DNA of 13,124 bases from Anaerolineales bacterium UBA2317 (GCA_002345215.1 DDVH01000004.1:99647-112770); one strand, 5' to 3'. Shown: positions 5,900 through 13,034, counted from the stretch's first letter. Notes: generated from the sequence alone by a model not told the origin. Made by a program: numbers and translations.

Positions 5900-6892
5900 A
5901 TGAAAGTTCTTGGTGCAACACCCACACGAAATCTCGCACTCGAATTAGCACGCGTCACTGAAGCAGGCGCAATGATGGCAGGTCGCTTTATGGGACGAGG
6001 AGATAAAGAAGGGGCAGACCAAGCCGCCGTCAATGCGATGCGCTTAATCCTCGGCACAGTAGATATGAACGGGATTATCGTCATTGGTGAAGGGGAAAAA
6101 GATTCGGCTCCCATGTTGTTCAATGGTGAGGTTGTTGGTAACGGTTCAAGCCCTGATGTTGACGTGGCAGTTGACCCGATAGATGGGACTCGTCCTTTGG
6201 CATTTGGTCGTTCAAACTCATTGGCTACTGTGGCAGTTTCTCCACGCGGAACCATGTTTGACCCCGGACCGTTTGTGTACATGAATAAAATTGCAGTGGG
6301 ACCTGAATCCAAAGGCAAAATTGATATTGAAAAACCGATTATTGAAAATTTGAAAGCAGTTGCCAAAGCCAAAGATAAAGATGTGGAAGATTTAACTACA
6401 ATTATTTTAGACCGTCCACGTCACGATGAAATGGTTGCAGAGATTCGTAAAGCCGGTGCAAGAATCCGCCTGATTCACGATGGTGACGTAGCCGCAGCTT
6501 TGATGACTGCTTGGCCCGATGCGGGTGTAGATATTTTACTCGGCATTGGTGGCACACCAGAAGGCGTGATTGCGGCATGTGCTTTACGTGCTATGGGTGG
6601 TGAGATTCAAGGCAAATTATATGCACGTGACGAAGAAGAATTAAATCGCGGACGTGACGCAGGTTATGATTTTGATAAAGTCATAACAATGGATGATTTG
6701 GTTTCATCGGAAGATGTGTTCTTTGCCGCCACAGGCATCACAGATGGCGAATTGCTAAAAGGTGTACGTTATTATGGTGACCATATCACAACCGACACAT
6801 TGGTCGTGCGCGGACTCACGGGCACAGTTCGTCAAATCATTGCCACACATACAACTGATAAGTTAGAGAATTTGAGTTTGATACGATACTAA
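5900..6892 (+). CDS. glpX: Class II fructose-1,6-bisphosphatase (GlpX type)
   Basis: Hydrolyses fructose 1,6-bisphosphate to fructose 6-phosphate in gluconeogenesis; some relatives also act on sedoheptulose 1,7-bisphosphate. The 330 residues match the family. Motifs are ARVTEAGAMMAGRFMGRGDKEGAD (17-40), the metal-binding VIGEGEKDSAPML (61-73), DPIDGT (92-97), the substrate-side FGRSNSLATVAVSP (102-115), then IHDGDVAAALM and GIGGTPEGVIAACALRAMGGE toward the C-terminus. Metal dependence on Mg or Mn is family knowledge. GGAGG at 5891-5895 sits 4 bases before the ATG, and only 12 bases separate it from cdsA, so the two are probably cotranscribed, an uncommon pairing of lipid and carbon metabolism. 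The inositol-monophosphatase family shares the DPxDGT motif, but the rest identifies GlpX. Confidence 0.96.
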   Translation: MKVLGATPTRNLALELARVTEAGAMMAGRFMGRGDKEGADQAAVNAMRLILGTVDMNGIIVIGEGEKDSAPMLFNGEVVGNGSSPDVDVAVDPIDGTRPLAFGRSNSLATVAVSPRGTMFDPGPFVYMNKIAVGPESKGKIDIEKPIIENLKAVAKAKDKDVEDLTTIILDRPRHDEMVAEIRKAGARIRLIHDGDVAAALMTAWPDAGVDILLGIGGTPEGVIAACALRAMGGEIQGKLYARDEEELNRGRDAGYDFDKVITMDDLVSSEDVFFAATGITDGELLKGVRYYGDHITTDTLVVRGLTGTVRQIIATHTTDKLENLSLIRY

Positions 6893-6913
6893 GCAACGAC
6901 TTGATTCTTTCAC

Positions 6914-6942
6914 TTGACAACCCTCTTGCTTATACATATAAT
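6914..6942 (+). promoter_or_regulatory. Consensus promoter of tRNA-Asn
   Basis: TTGACA (6914-6919), a 17-base spacer and TATAAT (6937-6942) match the vegetative consensus at all 12 positions. The predicted start near 6949 leaves a 5' leader of about nine bases for RNase P to remove. Confidence 0.93.
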
Positions 6943-6957
6943 ACCGTTCGCTTTCAT

Positions 6958-7033
6958 TCCTCGATAGCTCAATCGGCGGAGCGAGCGGCTGTTAACCGCT
7001 AGGTTGTAGGTTCAAATCCTACTCGAGGAGCCA
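6958..7033 (+). tRNA. tRNA-Asn (anticodon GTT)
   Basis: A full 76-base cloverleaf. The acceptor stem is TCCTCGA with TCGAGGA, the D stem GCTC with GAGC, the anticodon stem AGCGG with CCGCT around the loop CTGTTAA, and the T stem GTAGG with CCTAC around TTCAAAT. The variable loop has five bases, the discriminator is G, and the CCA end is encoded. The GTT anticodon at 6991-6993 reads AAC and AAT. It has its own promoter and terminator, so it is a single-gene transcription unit. Confidence 0.98.
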
Positions 7034-7036
7034 AGC

Positions 7037-7071
7037 AAACTTCCGAAGCCTTAAAACTTCGGAAGTTTTTT
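7037..7071 (+). terminator. Terminator after tRNA-Asn
   Basis: AAACTTCCGAAG (7037-7048) pairs perfectly with CTTCGGAAGTTT (7057-7068) over an 8-base loop, and six T (7066-7071) end it. It lies between convergent genes and stops transcription of the tRNA. On the minus strand it follows the lipoprotein stop, but with a poor T-run there. Confidence 0.92.
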
Positions 7072-7072
7072 A

Positions 7073-7846
7073 TTAATACCCAGGCCACGGAATATCCGCT
7101 GGACCAGCATAACCGTGTTTTTCTTGAATGTATACACGACCATGTGAGGGTTGGTCACAGCCTTGTTGGTCAATAAACTTGATGGCGGGATAAGTAGTGC
7201 CTAATGTTTCAAAAATATATTCACCATTTACACAATGCCACACTTCAACGATATAAGGAAACATATTCGGGCTTTCATATTTACCGGGGCTAACAATAAT
7301 TTCAATCCACGAAACTGTAATTTCATCGCCTTCACGTGTAGCACTCAAAACAGTGGTCGGTCCATAATAAGGTGAAACGGGAATCTTATATCCATCAGGA
7401 TAAACAACTTTCAAATGCTTCATATCACCTTCGGCTTGCACAAACTCACCATTTACCCAACAATCATGCGAGTCGGAGCGTCCTCTATTTTCTATCAAGA
7501 CCCAATTGTTTCCATCTGCGCGTCCAATTAAAGTTAAAGGTGTGTTTCGATTTAACGCAATCAGATATAAATAATTTGCACCCGGTCCATAACGGCAGAC
7601 GAGCTTATCGGCATTGACAGTTGCTTTCATACTTTCGACAACGGGAATTGGAGTGGATGTTGGTGTAGATGTTGGAACGCTCGTCTCAGTTGGGACGGGG
7701 GTAGCTGTTTCCGTTGGCGGGGGCATTGTCTCAGTGGAGGCAGATGTTGCGGTTGCTGAATCAACTTGACCCGTAGGCACAGAGGCGGGTGCGTTACATG
7801 AAGTCAATAATAAGATGAATAATGTCAAAAGTAGTTTTGTTTTCAT
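7073..7846 (-). CDS. Lipoprotein with Thr/Pro-rich linker and SH3b-like domain
   Basis: A 257-residue exported lipoprotein. Residues 1-16 are a hydrophobic signal (MKTKLLLTLFILLL) ending in the lipobox L-T-S-C, with C17 as the lipid anchor. Residues about 28-68 are a low-complexity Thr/Ser/Pro/Glu spacer likely to reach through the wall. Residues about 70-137 resemble a bacterial SH3 (SH3b) domain: VCRYGPGANYLYLIALNRNTPL, then W-V-L-I and CWVNGEFV. The remaining ~120 residues hold several Trp, Tyr and Cys (EVWHCVNGEY, DQQGCDQ) and are not recognised. SH3b domains in secreted proteins often bind peptidoglycan, so a surface role is inferred. It diverges from the VanW-family gene with a 62-base shared promoter region. 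No Shine-Dalgarno precedes the ATG; instead TAAAAT on the minus strand (7858-7853) ends 6 bases before it, suggesting a leaderless transcript. Confidence 0.85.
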   Translation of the reverse strand: MKTKLLLTLFILLLTSCNAPASVPTGQVDSATATSASTETMPPPTETATPVPTETSVPTSTPTSTPIPVVESMKATVNADKLVCRYGPGANYLYLIALNRNTPLTLIGRADGNNWVLIENRGRSDSHDCWVNGEFVQAEGDMKHLKVVYPDGYKIPVSPYYGPTTVLSATREGDEITVSWIEIIVSPGKYESPNMFPYIVEVWHCVNGEYIFETLGTTYPAIKFIDQQGCDQPSHGRVYIQEKHGYAGPADIPWPGY

Positions 7847-7852
7847 CGTTTA

Positions 7853-7858
7853 ATTTTA
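7853..7858 (-). promoter_or_regulatory. Candidate -10 box of the SH3b lipoprotein gene (leaderless position)
   Basis: On the minus strand TAAAAT ends 6 bases upstream of the ATG at 7846, so transcription would start at the start codon. There is no Shine-Dalgarno and no clear -35 in this very AT-rich spacer. Confidence 0.35.
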
Positions 7859-7894
7859 CTCTTATTTTATTAATTATCATTTATGTTTATTCGT

Positions 7895-7900
7895 TATAAT
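7895..7900 (+). promoter_or_regulatory. Candidate -10 box of the VanW-family gene (leaderless position)
   Basis: A perfect TATAAT ends 8 bases before the ATG at 7909, leaving almost no 5' UTR. The intervening tcttgatt contains no Shine-Dalgarno. The -35 region is AT-rich without a clear hexamer. Confidence 0.45.
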
Positions 7901-7908
7901 TCTTGATT

Positions 7909-9786
7909 ATGAATACATCTTTACCATTACAACACGATTTTCCAAAACAAGCACTGGCTACACTTGTAGGTGGTATATCAACTTTTTTTGCGATTGTGAT
8001 TGTGTGGGTGCTTGGTTATCAATTAATTTATGCCGGCAGAATTTTCCCCGGAGTTTCTGTTGCTGGTGTAGATATTTCTGGTTTATCGCCCGGTGATGCG
8101 GCAGTGAAGTTAAGCCAAACACTTTCGTATCCACATACGGGAAAAGTTTTATTTCGTGATGGAGAACGTGTGTGGGTGGCATCACCTTCTGAATTGGGCA
8201 TGGTGTTTGACCCAACTGCTAGCGCGATGGCGGCATATAATTATGGAAGAAAAGGTGGATTGTTTTCTGCATTATCGGGCCAGATTAGTGCGGGCGGTTT
8301 AGGTGTAGATGTTCCACCCGTTGTTATTTTTGACCAACGCGTTGCTTACAATTATTTACAAAATATTTCAACACAAGTGAATCAATCTGTTGTAGAAGCG
8401 AGTTTAAGGTTAGAAGGTACGAATGTCATTGCGGAGTCTGGTCAATATGGGCGGGCATTAAATTTAGATGCAACATTAATTTATTTAGGTGCGCAATTAC
8501 AATCATTTCGTGATGGTGAAGTGCAACTTGTAATTCAAGAAACTGCCCCAAAACTTTTAGATGTCTCATCACAAGCCGAAGCCGCACGCAGAATTTTAAG
8601 TGCACCTTTAATTGTCACAGTTCCAAATGCGCGTGCAGGTGACCCCGGTCCGTGGACGTTTGATGTGCCTGTATTAGCCAATATGTTAGCGGTTAGTGTG
8701 ATTGAAAATAATGGCGTTGCCGAAATGCAAGTGGGCTTAGACCCTGCTTCGTTACGAAAATCATTAACCGACTTAAAAAACTTTGTAGACCAACATCCGC
8801 AAAATGCACGCTTTGTTTTCAACGATGAGACTCGTATTATTGAACCCATTGCTCCTTCTGCCATTGGGCGTGTAATGGATGTAGAAGCCAGTATTGTTGC
8901 TATTAACGATGCGTTATTACGAGGTGAACATACGGTCAATTTATCTGTTGCAGAAGAAGCACCTGCTGTGCAAGATACTGCTGTGGGTACAGATTTAGGA
9001 ATTGTAGAACTTGTAACCGAACACACCACCTATTTTTATGGTTCGAGTGCTTCTCGTATCCAAAACATTGAAGCCGCCGCAAAGAGTTTTCACGGTGTGT
9101 TAGTTGCCCCCGGAGAAATATTTTCAATGGGCAATTACATTAGCGATATTAGCCTTGAAAACGGCTTTGCAGAAGCATTAATCATTTATGGTGGTAGGAC
9201 GATTAAAGGCGTCGGCGGTGGCGTGTGTCAAGTCAGTACCACATTATTCCGCACTGTATTTTTTGCAGGTTTTCCTGTAATAGAAAGAAACCCACATGCA
9301 TACCGTGTTTCATATTATGAAATGACCGCCAGTGGCTCAGTAGATACCGAGTTAGCAGGCTTAGATGCGGCAGTATTCTTCCCTCTCGTAGATTTCAAAT
9401 TCCAAAATGACACACCGTACTGGCTGTTAATGGAAACATACGTCAATCCCGGTGCACGCACTATTACATGGAAAATATATTCCACATCTACTGGAAGGAA
9501 TGTCACATGGGAAACATCAGGTCCAGTTAACGAAATATCACCACCTGAACCAATTTTTGAAGAAAACCCAGAATTTGATGCGAATCAAATTGAACAAGTA
9601 GATTACGCCGCCGAAGGTGCCGATGTGCATGTCGTTCGCACCGTTTGGCAAAACGGTCAAGTTTATTTCACCGATGAATTTAGAACCCACTACCAACCCT
9701 GGGCGGCAATTTGTCAATATGGACCTGGCACAGAAAATGTCGAACGAAAAGCCAGAAGAGCTAATTTATGCCTTGGTGGTAGTTAA
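7909..9786 (+). CDS. VanW family membrane protein with peptidoglycan-binding-like domains
   Basis: A 625-residue protein with one N-terminal membrane helix (about 18-40, TLVGGISTFFAIVIVWVLGYQLI) and a large extracytoplasmic part. Residues about 50-215 (from GVDISGLSPGDAAVKL) and about 225-350 (ending near AINDALLRGEHTVNL) look like two copies of the PG_binding_4 type domain. Residues about 370-515 are the VanW domain, with FSMGNYISD (405-413), GVGGGVCQVSTTLF (434-447, the diagnostic motif), ERNPHAYRVSYY (459-470) and AAVFFPLVDFKF. The C-terminal ~100 residues are unassigned. VanW was named from vancomycin-resistance clusters, but its biochemical function is not established; family members are linked to the cell wall. 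This is not evidence of vancomycin resistance. ATG 7909 is preferred over TTG 7903, because a TATAAT ends at 7900. It diverges from the lipoprotein gene. Confidence 0.9.
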   Translation: MNTSLPLQHDFPKQALATLVGGISTFFAIVIVWVLGYQLIYAGRIFPGVSVAGVDISGLSPGDAAVKLSQTLSYPHTGKVLFRDGERVWVASPSELGMVFDPTASAMAAYNYGRKGGLFSALSGQISAGGLGVDVPPVVIFDQRVAYNYLQNISTQVNQSVVEASLRLEGTNVIAESGQYGRALNLDATLIYLGAQLQSFRDGEVQLVIQETAPKLLDVSSQAEAARRILSAPLIVTVPNARAGDPGPWTFDVPVLANMLAVSVIENNGVAEMQVGLDPASLRKSLTDLKNFVDQHPQNARFVFNDETRIIEPIAPSAIGRVMDVEASIVAINDALLRGEHTVNLSVAEEAPAVQDTAVGTDLGIVELVTEHTTYFYGSSASRIQNIEAAAKSFHGVLVAPGEIFSMGNYISDISLENGFAEALIIYGGRTIKGVGGGVCQVSTTLFRTVFFAGFPVIERNPHAYRVSYYEMTASGSVDTELAGLDAAVFFPLVDFKFQNDTPYWLLMETYVNPGARTITWKIYSTSTGRNVTWETSGPVNEISPPEPIFEENPEFDANQIEQVDYAAEGADVHVVRTVWQNGQVYFTDEFRTHYQPWAAICQYGPGTENVERKARRANLCLGGS

Positions 9787-9807
9787 TAAACGAAAAATAG
9801 AAAATGG

Positions 9808-9831
9808 TACAATCTTTGCCTGAAAAAGGAG
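9808..9831 (+). promoter_or_regulatory. Possible -10 box and Shine-Dalgarno of the Trm112-like gene
   Basis: TACAAT at 9808-9813 could be a -10 box with transcription starting near 9820. AAGGAG at 9826-9831 lies 5 bases before ATG 9837 and decides that start over an in-frame ATG at 9804, which overlaps the promoter-like word. A -35 element is not evident. Confidence 0.45.
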
Positions 9832-9836
9832 AAACA

Positions 9837-10055
9837 ATGGTCAGTGCTGAACTGTTAGAAATACTTCGTTGCCCAAATTGTGTGCGCGAAAAAGAGGGCA
9901 ACCTCACACTCTATAAAGACTCATGGCTCATTTGCCAAGATTGCAATCGCAAATATCCCATCGTAGATGACATCCCCGTCATGCTCATTGACGAAGGCGA
10001 TAAATGGGTTTCAACATCACAAGAGTCATTACCCGTTCCGCCACCTGCTAAATAA
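9837..10055 (+). CDS. Trm112-like zinc-ribbon protein
   Basis: A 72-residue protein of the Trm112/YcaR-like family. It starts with the characteristic MVSAELLEILRCPNC. Four cysteines, C12-x2-C15 and C33-x2-C36, form a zinc ribbon, followed by RKYPIVDDIPVML (38-50), the most conserved family segment. The last ~20 residues are Ser/Pro-rich and variable. In eukaryotes Trm112 activates several methyltransferases acting on tRNA, rRNA and release factors; bacterial members are mostly uncharacterised and some neighbour lpxK or kdsB. No methyltransferase lies next to it here. Its stop is one base before the HEAT-repeat gene, so the two are almost surely cotranslated. Confidence 0.88.
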   Translation: MVSAELLEILRCPNCVREKEGNLTLYKDSWLICQDCNRKYPIVDDIPVMLIDEGDKWVSTSQESLPVPPPAK

Positions 10056-10056
10056 A

Positions 10057-10626
10057 ATGAAAGAACTCCTTGCTGATTTAACCAGCGGGGATGATGCACG
10101 TGCCGAAAAAGCAATCATTCCGCTCGTTGAATTAGGAAAAGTGGCGATTGGTCCATTACTAGAATTGACTCGCTCACAAAATGAAGATACACGTTGGTGG
10201 GCAATTCGGGCATTATCTGCTTCGCCTCACACTCAGACGTTAGATCTGATTCCGCTTCTCAACGACTCATCATCTTCAGTCCGTGCCGCTACCGCGCTTG
10301 CGATAATGAATCACCCAAGCGAAGAAGCCACTGAAGCATTAATCAAAACCTTATATGATGAAGATACACTTACAGCCAATTTAGCAAGCAATGCTTTGGT
10401 GAAAATCGGAAGCCACACAACGCCGAGCCTGTTGAAGGTCATGGAAGAAGCGAATACAAATGTGCGCATTTTAGCAATCCGTGCATTGGCTGAAATCAAA
10501 GACCATCGTGCAATTCCGGTGATGATGAAATGCTTGAATAACGAACATGAATCAGCAGTGATTCAATATTGGGCAGTGCAAGGCTTAGATAAACTTGGGT
10601 TAGATATGGTATATATTAACCCTTGA
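10057..10626 (+). CDS. HEAT-repeat protein
   Basis: A 189-residue soluble protein made almost wholly of about five helical HEAT-type repeats. Recurring units are AIIPLVELGKVAIGPLLEL, DTRWWAIRALS, SVRAATALAIM, NLASNALVKIG, NVRILAIRALAEIKD and a final VIQYWAVQGLDKLG. Each pairs a helix ending in a leucine with the R/A-x-x-A-x-x-A-L pattern, with acidic turns between. HEAT solenoids are usually protein-binding scaffolds; some bacterial ones are phycobilin lyases, but no pigment genes are present, so a lyase role is not supported. ATG 10057 follows the Trm112-like stop (taa-a-atg), so translation is probably coupled; the frame is open upstream, but that overlaps the Trm112-like gene and lacks repeats. 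The partner is unknown; the Trm112-like protein is a candidate. The LCP gene follows after 12 bases. Confidence 0.85.
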   Translation: MKELLADLTSGDDARAEKAIIPLVELGKVAIGPLLELTRSQNEDTRWWAIRALSASPHTQTLDLIPLLNDSSSSVRAATALAIMNHPSEEATEALIKTLYDEDTLTANLASNALVKIGSHTTPSLLKVMEEANTNVRILAIRALAEIKDHRAIPVMMKCLNNEHESAVIQYWAVQGLDKLGLDMVYINP

Positions 10627-10638
10627 GGTTTTACAAAA

Positions 10639-12087
10639 ATGAAACAATTAGAATTCTTGAAAAATATAAAATTTACTCCACGTCAGATTATTTTTTGGGG
10701 TGTTACGGCCGTTTTAGCTGTTGTAGCATTTATTACAGTTAATAACTTCATACAGTGTTGGACTTTTACTGATTTACCTGGCATTTCTCCCGCTCATTGT
10801 GGACAGACATCTACTGGGGAAGAATTTACTGTAAATGAGCAAGGCACACCAATTGCAAATTTGCCGCCAACCCCAATACTTGTACCGGAAGATAATTTAC
10901 CGCCTGCTTGGGATGGTGCTAGTCGCATCAACATTTTGTTTATTGGTATGGATGCGCGTGATTTGGAAGCAAATAGTGGACCACCACGTTCAGACTCTAT
11001 GATTCTTTTTACAATAGACCCTATCACAAAAACTGCTGGTATGTTGTCTATCCCACGTGATTTATGGGTGAACATTCCAGGCTTTGGGTATAGCAGAATT
11101 AATACTGCATATCCTAGCGGAGAAGGTGCACAATTACCTGGTGGTGGACCTGGTCTTGCAATGAAGACAGTTTCCCAATTTCTTGGTGTACCAGTAGATT
11201 ATTATATTCAAGTGGATTTCAATGTTTTTACGACGATGGTAGATGAGCTAATTAACATTGGAGGATGTCTTGAAGTATATCCAACTGAAAGAATGGTACT
11301 TGACCCTATTGGGCCTGGCACAGATAAGGTTGTCTTGACTACAGGTGGGTATCGAGAATTATGTGAAGGTTGGAGGGTGTTGGCTTATGCTCGCCATAGA
11401 AAAACCTCCGGTGGAGATGCTGATCGGGCTCGCCGTCAGCAAGAGGTTATTTTAGCATTGCAAAAAATTATCTTTGATCCGCAAAATTTTCCAACATTTA
11501 TTGGAAAAGCAAGTACTTTATATAAGCGGCTTGGTGGTGGAATTAAAACCAACTTGACATTTGATGATGCACTTCAACTTGCTGTACTTGGCAGGGATAT
11601 TTCACCTCAAAGTATAAAAGCTGGAGTCATTGACCCTCAACAAGGCATGGCTATTTTCGACAATACAACTTTAGGTGGCGAAGATGCTAGTGTGCTTAAA
11701 CCCATTATGGACCAAGTCCGCATTTTACGTGATGAAATTTTCACTACAACTGGACCAACCAGCCCGCTTGCACAAGGTGACCCTGCAACCCTGATGCGCG
11801 AAGAAGAAGCGCGGGTTCGTATCTTAGACGGTACATTTACCGGGCTTGAACAACGTGCTGGTGCATTATTCCAACAATATGGAATGAATATCACTGAGTT
11901 GGGTTCTGCACCTGAAGCATACAGCCAAACTGTCGTGATTGTGTACGGACCAAAACTTTACACAGTCAAATGGTTACAAGCCACGTTTGGGATTTCTGCT
12001 CGCCAAATTCGCTTCAGCCCTGACCCAAATCAAACTGTAGACATTGAAATTCGTATCGGCTCAGATATTGCACCAGCCATTCCATAA
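10639..12087 (+). CDS. LytR-CpsA-Psr (LCP) family protein with LytR_C domain
   Basis: A membrane-anchored enzyme of the LCP family, which transfers undecaprenyl-linked glycopolymers onto peptidoglycan (or, in some lineages, other wall acceptors) on the outer face of the membrane. The 482 residues show a short cytoplasmic start and one membrane helix (about 17-37). A linker rich in Pro follows (70-92), then the LCP domain (about 95-282) with NILFIGMDARD, the conserved RSDSMIL (117-123), SIPRDLWV (137-144) with the catalytic-site arginine, RINTAY, and YARHRKTSGGDADRARRQQEV (250-270). A LytR_C domain occupies about 391-475 (ARVRILDGT...VKWLQATFG). Cysteines at 210 and 242 could pair. GAGG at 10625-10628 overlaps the stop of the HEAT gene and is about 10 bases from the ATG, consistent with an operon. 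A perfect terminator follows 3 bases after the stop. Confidence 0.95.
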   Translation: MKQLEFLKNIKFTPRQIIFWGVTAVLAVVAFITVNNFIQCWTFTDLPGISPAHCGQTSTGEEFTVNEQGTPIANLPPTPILVPEDNLPPAWDGASRINILFIGMDARDLEANSGPPRSDSMILFTIDPITKTAGMLSIPRDLWVNIPGFGYSRINTAYPSGEGAQLPGGGPGLAMKTVSQFLGVPVDYYIQVDFNVFTTMVDELINIGGCLEVYPTERMVLDPIGPGTDKVVLTTGGYRELCEGWRVLAYARHRKTSGGDADRARRQQEVILALQKIIFDPQNFPTFIGKASTLYKRLGGGIKTNLTFDDALQLAVLGRDISPQSIKAGVIDPQQGMAIFDNTTLGGEDASVLKPIMDQVRILRDEIFTTTGPTSPLAQGDPATLMREEEARVRILDGTFTGLEQRAGALFQQYGMNITELGSAPEAYSQTVVIVYGPKLYTVKWLQATFGISARQIRFSPDPNQTVDIEIRIGSDIAPAIP

Positions 12088-12090
12088 ACA

Positions 12091-12125
12091 AAAAACTCGG
12101 AAGTCTCATAGACTTCCGAGTTTTT
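12091..12125. terminator. Bidirectional terminator between the LCP and GNAT genes
   Basis: AAAAACTCGGAAGTCT (12091-12106) is perfectly complementary to AGACTTCCGAGTTTTT (12110-12125), a 16-bp stem with a CAT loop. Five T end it on each strand, so it can stop both converging transcripts. It begins 3 bases after the LCP stop and overlaps the GNAT stop codon (12124-12126). Confidence 0.95.
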
Positions 12126-12549
12126 ATAACAACATCCGAAAAACAATCTCTCCTATATCATCGTCTGCAATATTTTCAATAATTCCATTAGACTTGAAAC
12201 CTATGTGACGATGCCAGTTTTGTGCTTCTGGTTCATCGGTTTGTGATGAACTAAGTAAAGCGACGTAACCTTCACTTCGCAAATGCATTTTCAAAAATTC
12301 AAGCATTTGACGTGAATAGCCTTTACCTCGGTAATTTTCTTCAACGAAAATCAAACTCAAAAACGGCACAGTTGACCAAAGTAAATCATACCGAATCAAA
12401 CCTATAATTTGATTTTCCGCCTCCAAAACTATAACTTCTTGACCAAAAATTTTTCTATGCCACATAATATCTTTTGTCCAAGAGTCAAGTTTTTTAAGAT
12501 TTGGAATATCTGCCTCATTTGCAAAGCGGATATTTAACTTTTCTTGCAT
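12124..12549 (-). CDS. GNAT family N-acetyltransferase
   Basis: A 141-residue single-domain acetyltransferase of the GNAT fold. It opens with LNIRFANEADIPNLKKL (5-21), typical of strand 1 and helix 1. Motif A follows with SLIFVEENYRGKGYSRQMLEFLKMHL, in which R-G-K-G-Y binds the acetyl-CoA pyrophosphate. Then come YVALLSSSQTDEPEAQNWHRHIGFKSNG, with the usual motif B ending W-x-x-x-GF. The substrate cannot be told from sequence; GNATs acetylate antibiotics, protein N-termini, metabolites or toxins, and no toxin-antitoxin partner is beside it. It starts 10 bases after the DUF4870 stop, with no clear Shine-Dalgarno, so it is probably the second gene of that operon and may be coupled. The stop lies in the shared terminator. 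Confidence 0.92.
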   Translation of the reverse strand: MQEKLNIRFANEADIPNLKKLDSWTKDIMWHRKIFGQEVIVLEAENQIIGLIRYDLLWSTVPFLSLIFVEENYRGKGYSRQMLEFLKMHLRSEGYVALLSSSQTDEPEAQNWHRHIGFKSNGIIENIADDDIGEIVFRMLL

Positions 12550-12559
12550 AGTAATACGA

Positions 12560-12994
12560 TTATCCAGTCAACGTACTTCGTACCCAATCACCAATCAACC
12601 AATATTTGAAATCCTGACCTTGATTCGTTTGAATACCAGCATATACACCATAACCCAAAGCGACCAAGGGCATTGCGCTGATGATACAAGCAAATGGAAT
12701 ACATAGTAAACCAATTAACACCGTACTTAATGTACCCGTAATTGCCCAAGCGACTCCAGTGAATACACCGCCGCCAACCCACCAAATGATTTGGAAGATT
12801 AAACCTTGTAACGATTGATAAGCAACATACCGTGAACGGTCTTTGTAAATCATATAAATGATTAAAGGCACAAGTGGACCTAAAATACCCGAAAATAAAT
12901 TAACCAATACACCTAAATGAGCAATCATCGCCCATTGACGTTCTTCGCTCGGACTAAGCGGGGTAAGATTTGTTTGTGGAATTTGTTCACTCAT
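12560..12994 (-). CDS. DUF4870 (Tic20-like) membrane protein
   Basis: A 144-residue membrane protein of the DUF4870 type. The N-terminal ~17 residues are polar (Pro/Thr/Ser). ERQWAMIAHLGVLVNLFSGILGPLVPLIIYMIYKD follows, carrying the family's first helix and the conserved P-L-I-I-Y-x-I-Y-K. YVAYQSLQGLIFQIIWW then matches the usual R-x-x-A-x-Q-A-x-N/Q region. Two more hydrophobic stretches (about 73-95 and 99-121) complete four helices, ending with the GIQTNQGQDFKYWLIGDWVR tail. Function is unknown; similarity to Tic20 has been noted for the family but no transport role is shown. AAAGGAG lies 6 bases before the ATG on the minus strand. It leads a two-gene operon with the GNAT gene. Confidence 0.88.
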   Translation of the reverse strand: MSEQIPQTNLTPLSPSEERQWAMIAHLGVLVNLFSGILGPLVPLIIYMIYKDRSRYVAYQSLQGLIFQIIWWVGGGVFTGVAWAITGTLSTVLIGLLCIPFACIISAMPLVALGYGVYAGIQTNQGQDFKYWLIGDWVRSTLTG

Positions 12995-13034
12995 TATTTT
13001 CTCCTTTTACAAATTAAGTCTATCATAATTAAAT

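Noticed and set aside
7903..7908. TTG start two codons before the VanW-family ATG
   Set aside because: It would sit only 2 bases after the TATAAT, before any plausible transcription start. ATG 7909 is better placed.
7909..9786. Vancomycin-resistance determinant
   Set aside because: VanW-domain proteins are widespread wall-associated proteins, and none of the ligase, dehydrogenase or dipeptidase genes of a van cluster (vanH, vanA or vanX types) are present.
10057..10626. Phycobilin lyase (CpcE/NblB type) for the HEAT-repeat protein
   Set aside because: Only the generic HEAT pattern supports it; there are no phycobiliprotein or pigment genes nearby.
7037..12125. The similar CTTCCGA-containing stems at 7037-7071 and 12091-12125 as a repeat pair
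   Set aside because: Shared bases are limited to a short core and each stem works as an ordinary terminator; similarity by chance or common terminator composition is sufficient.
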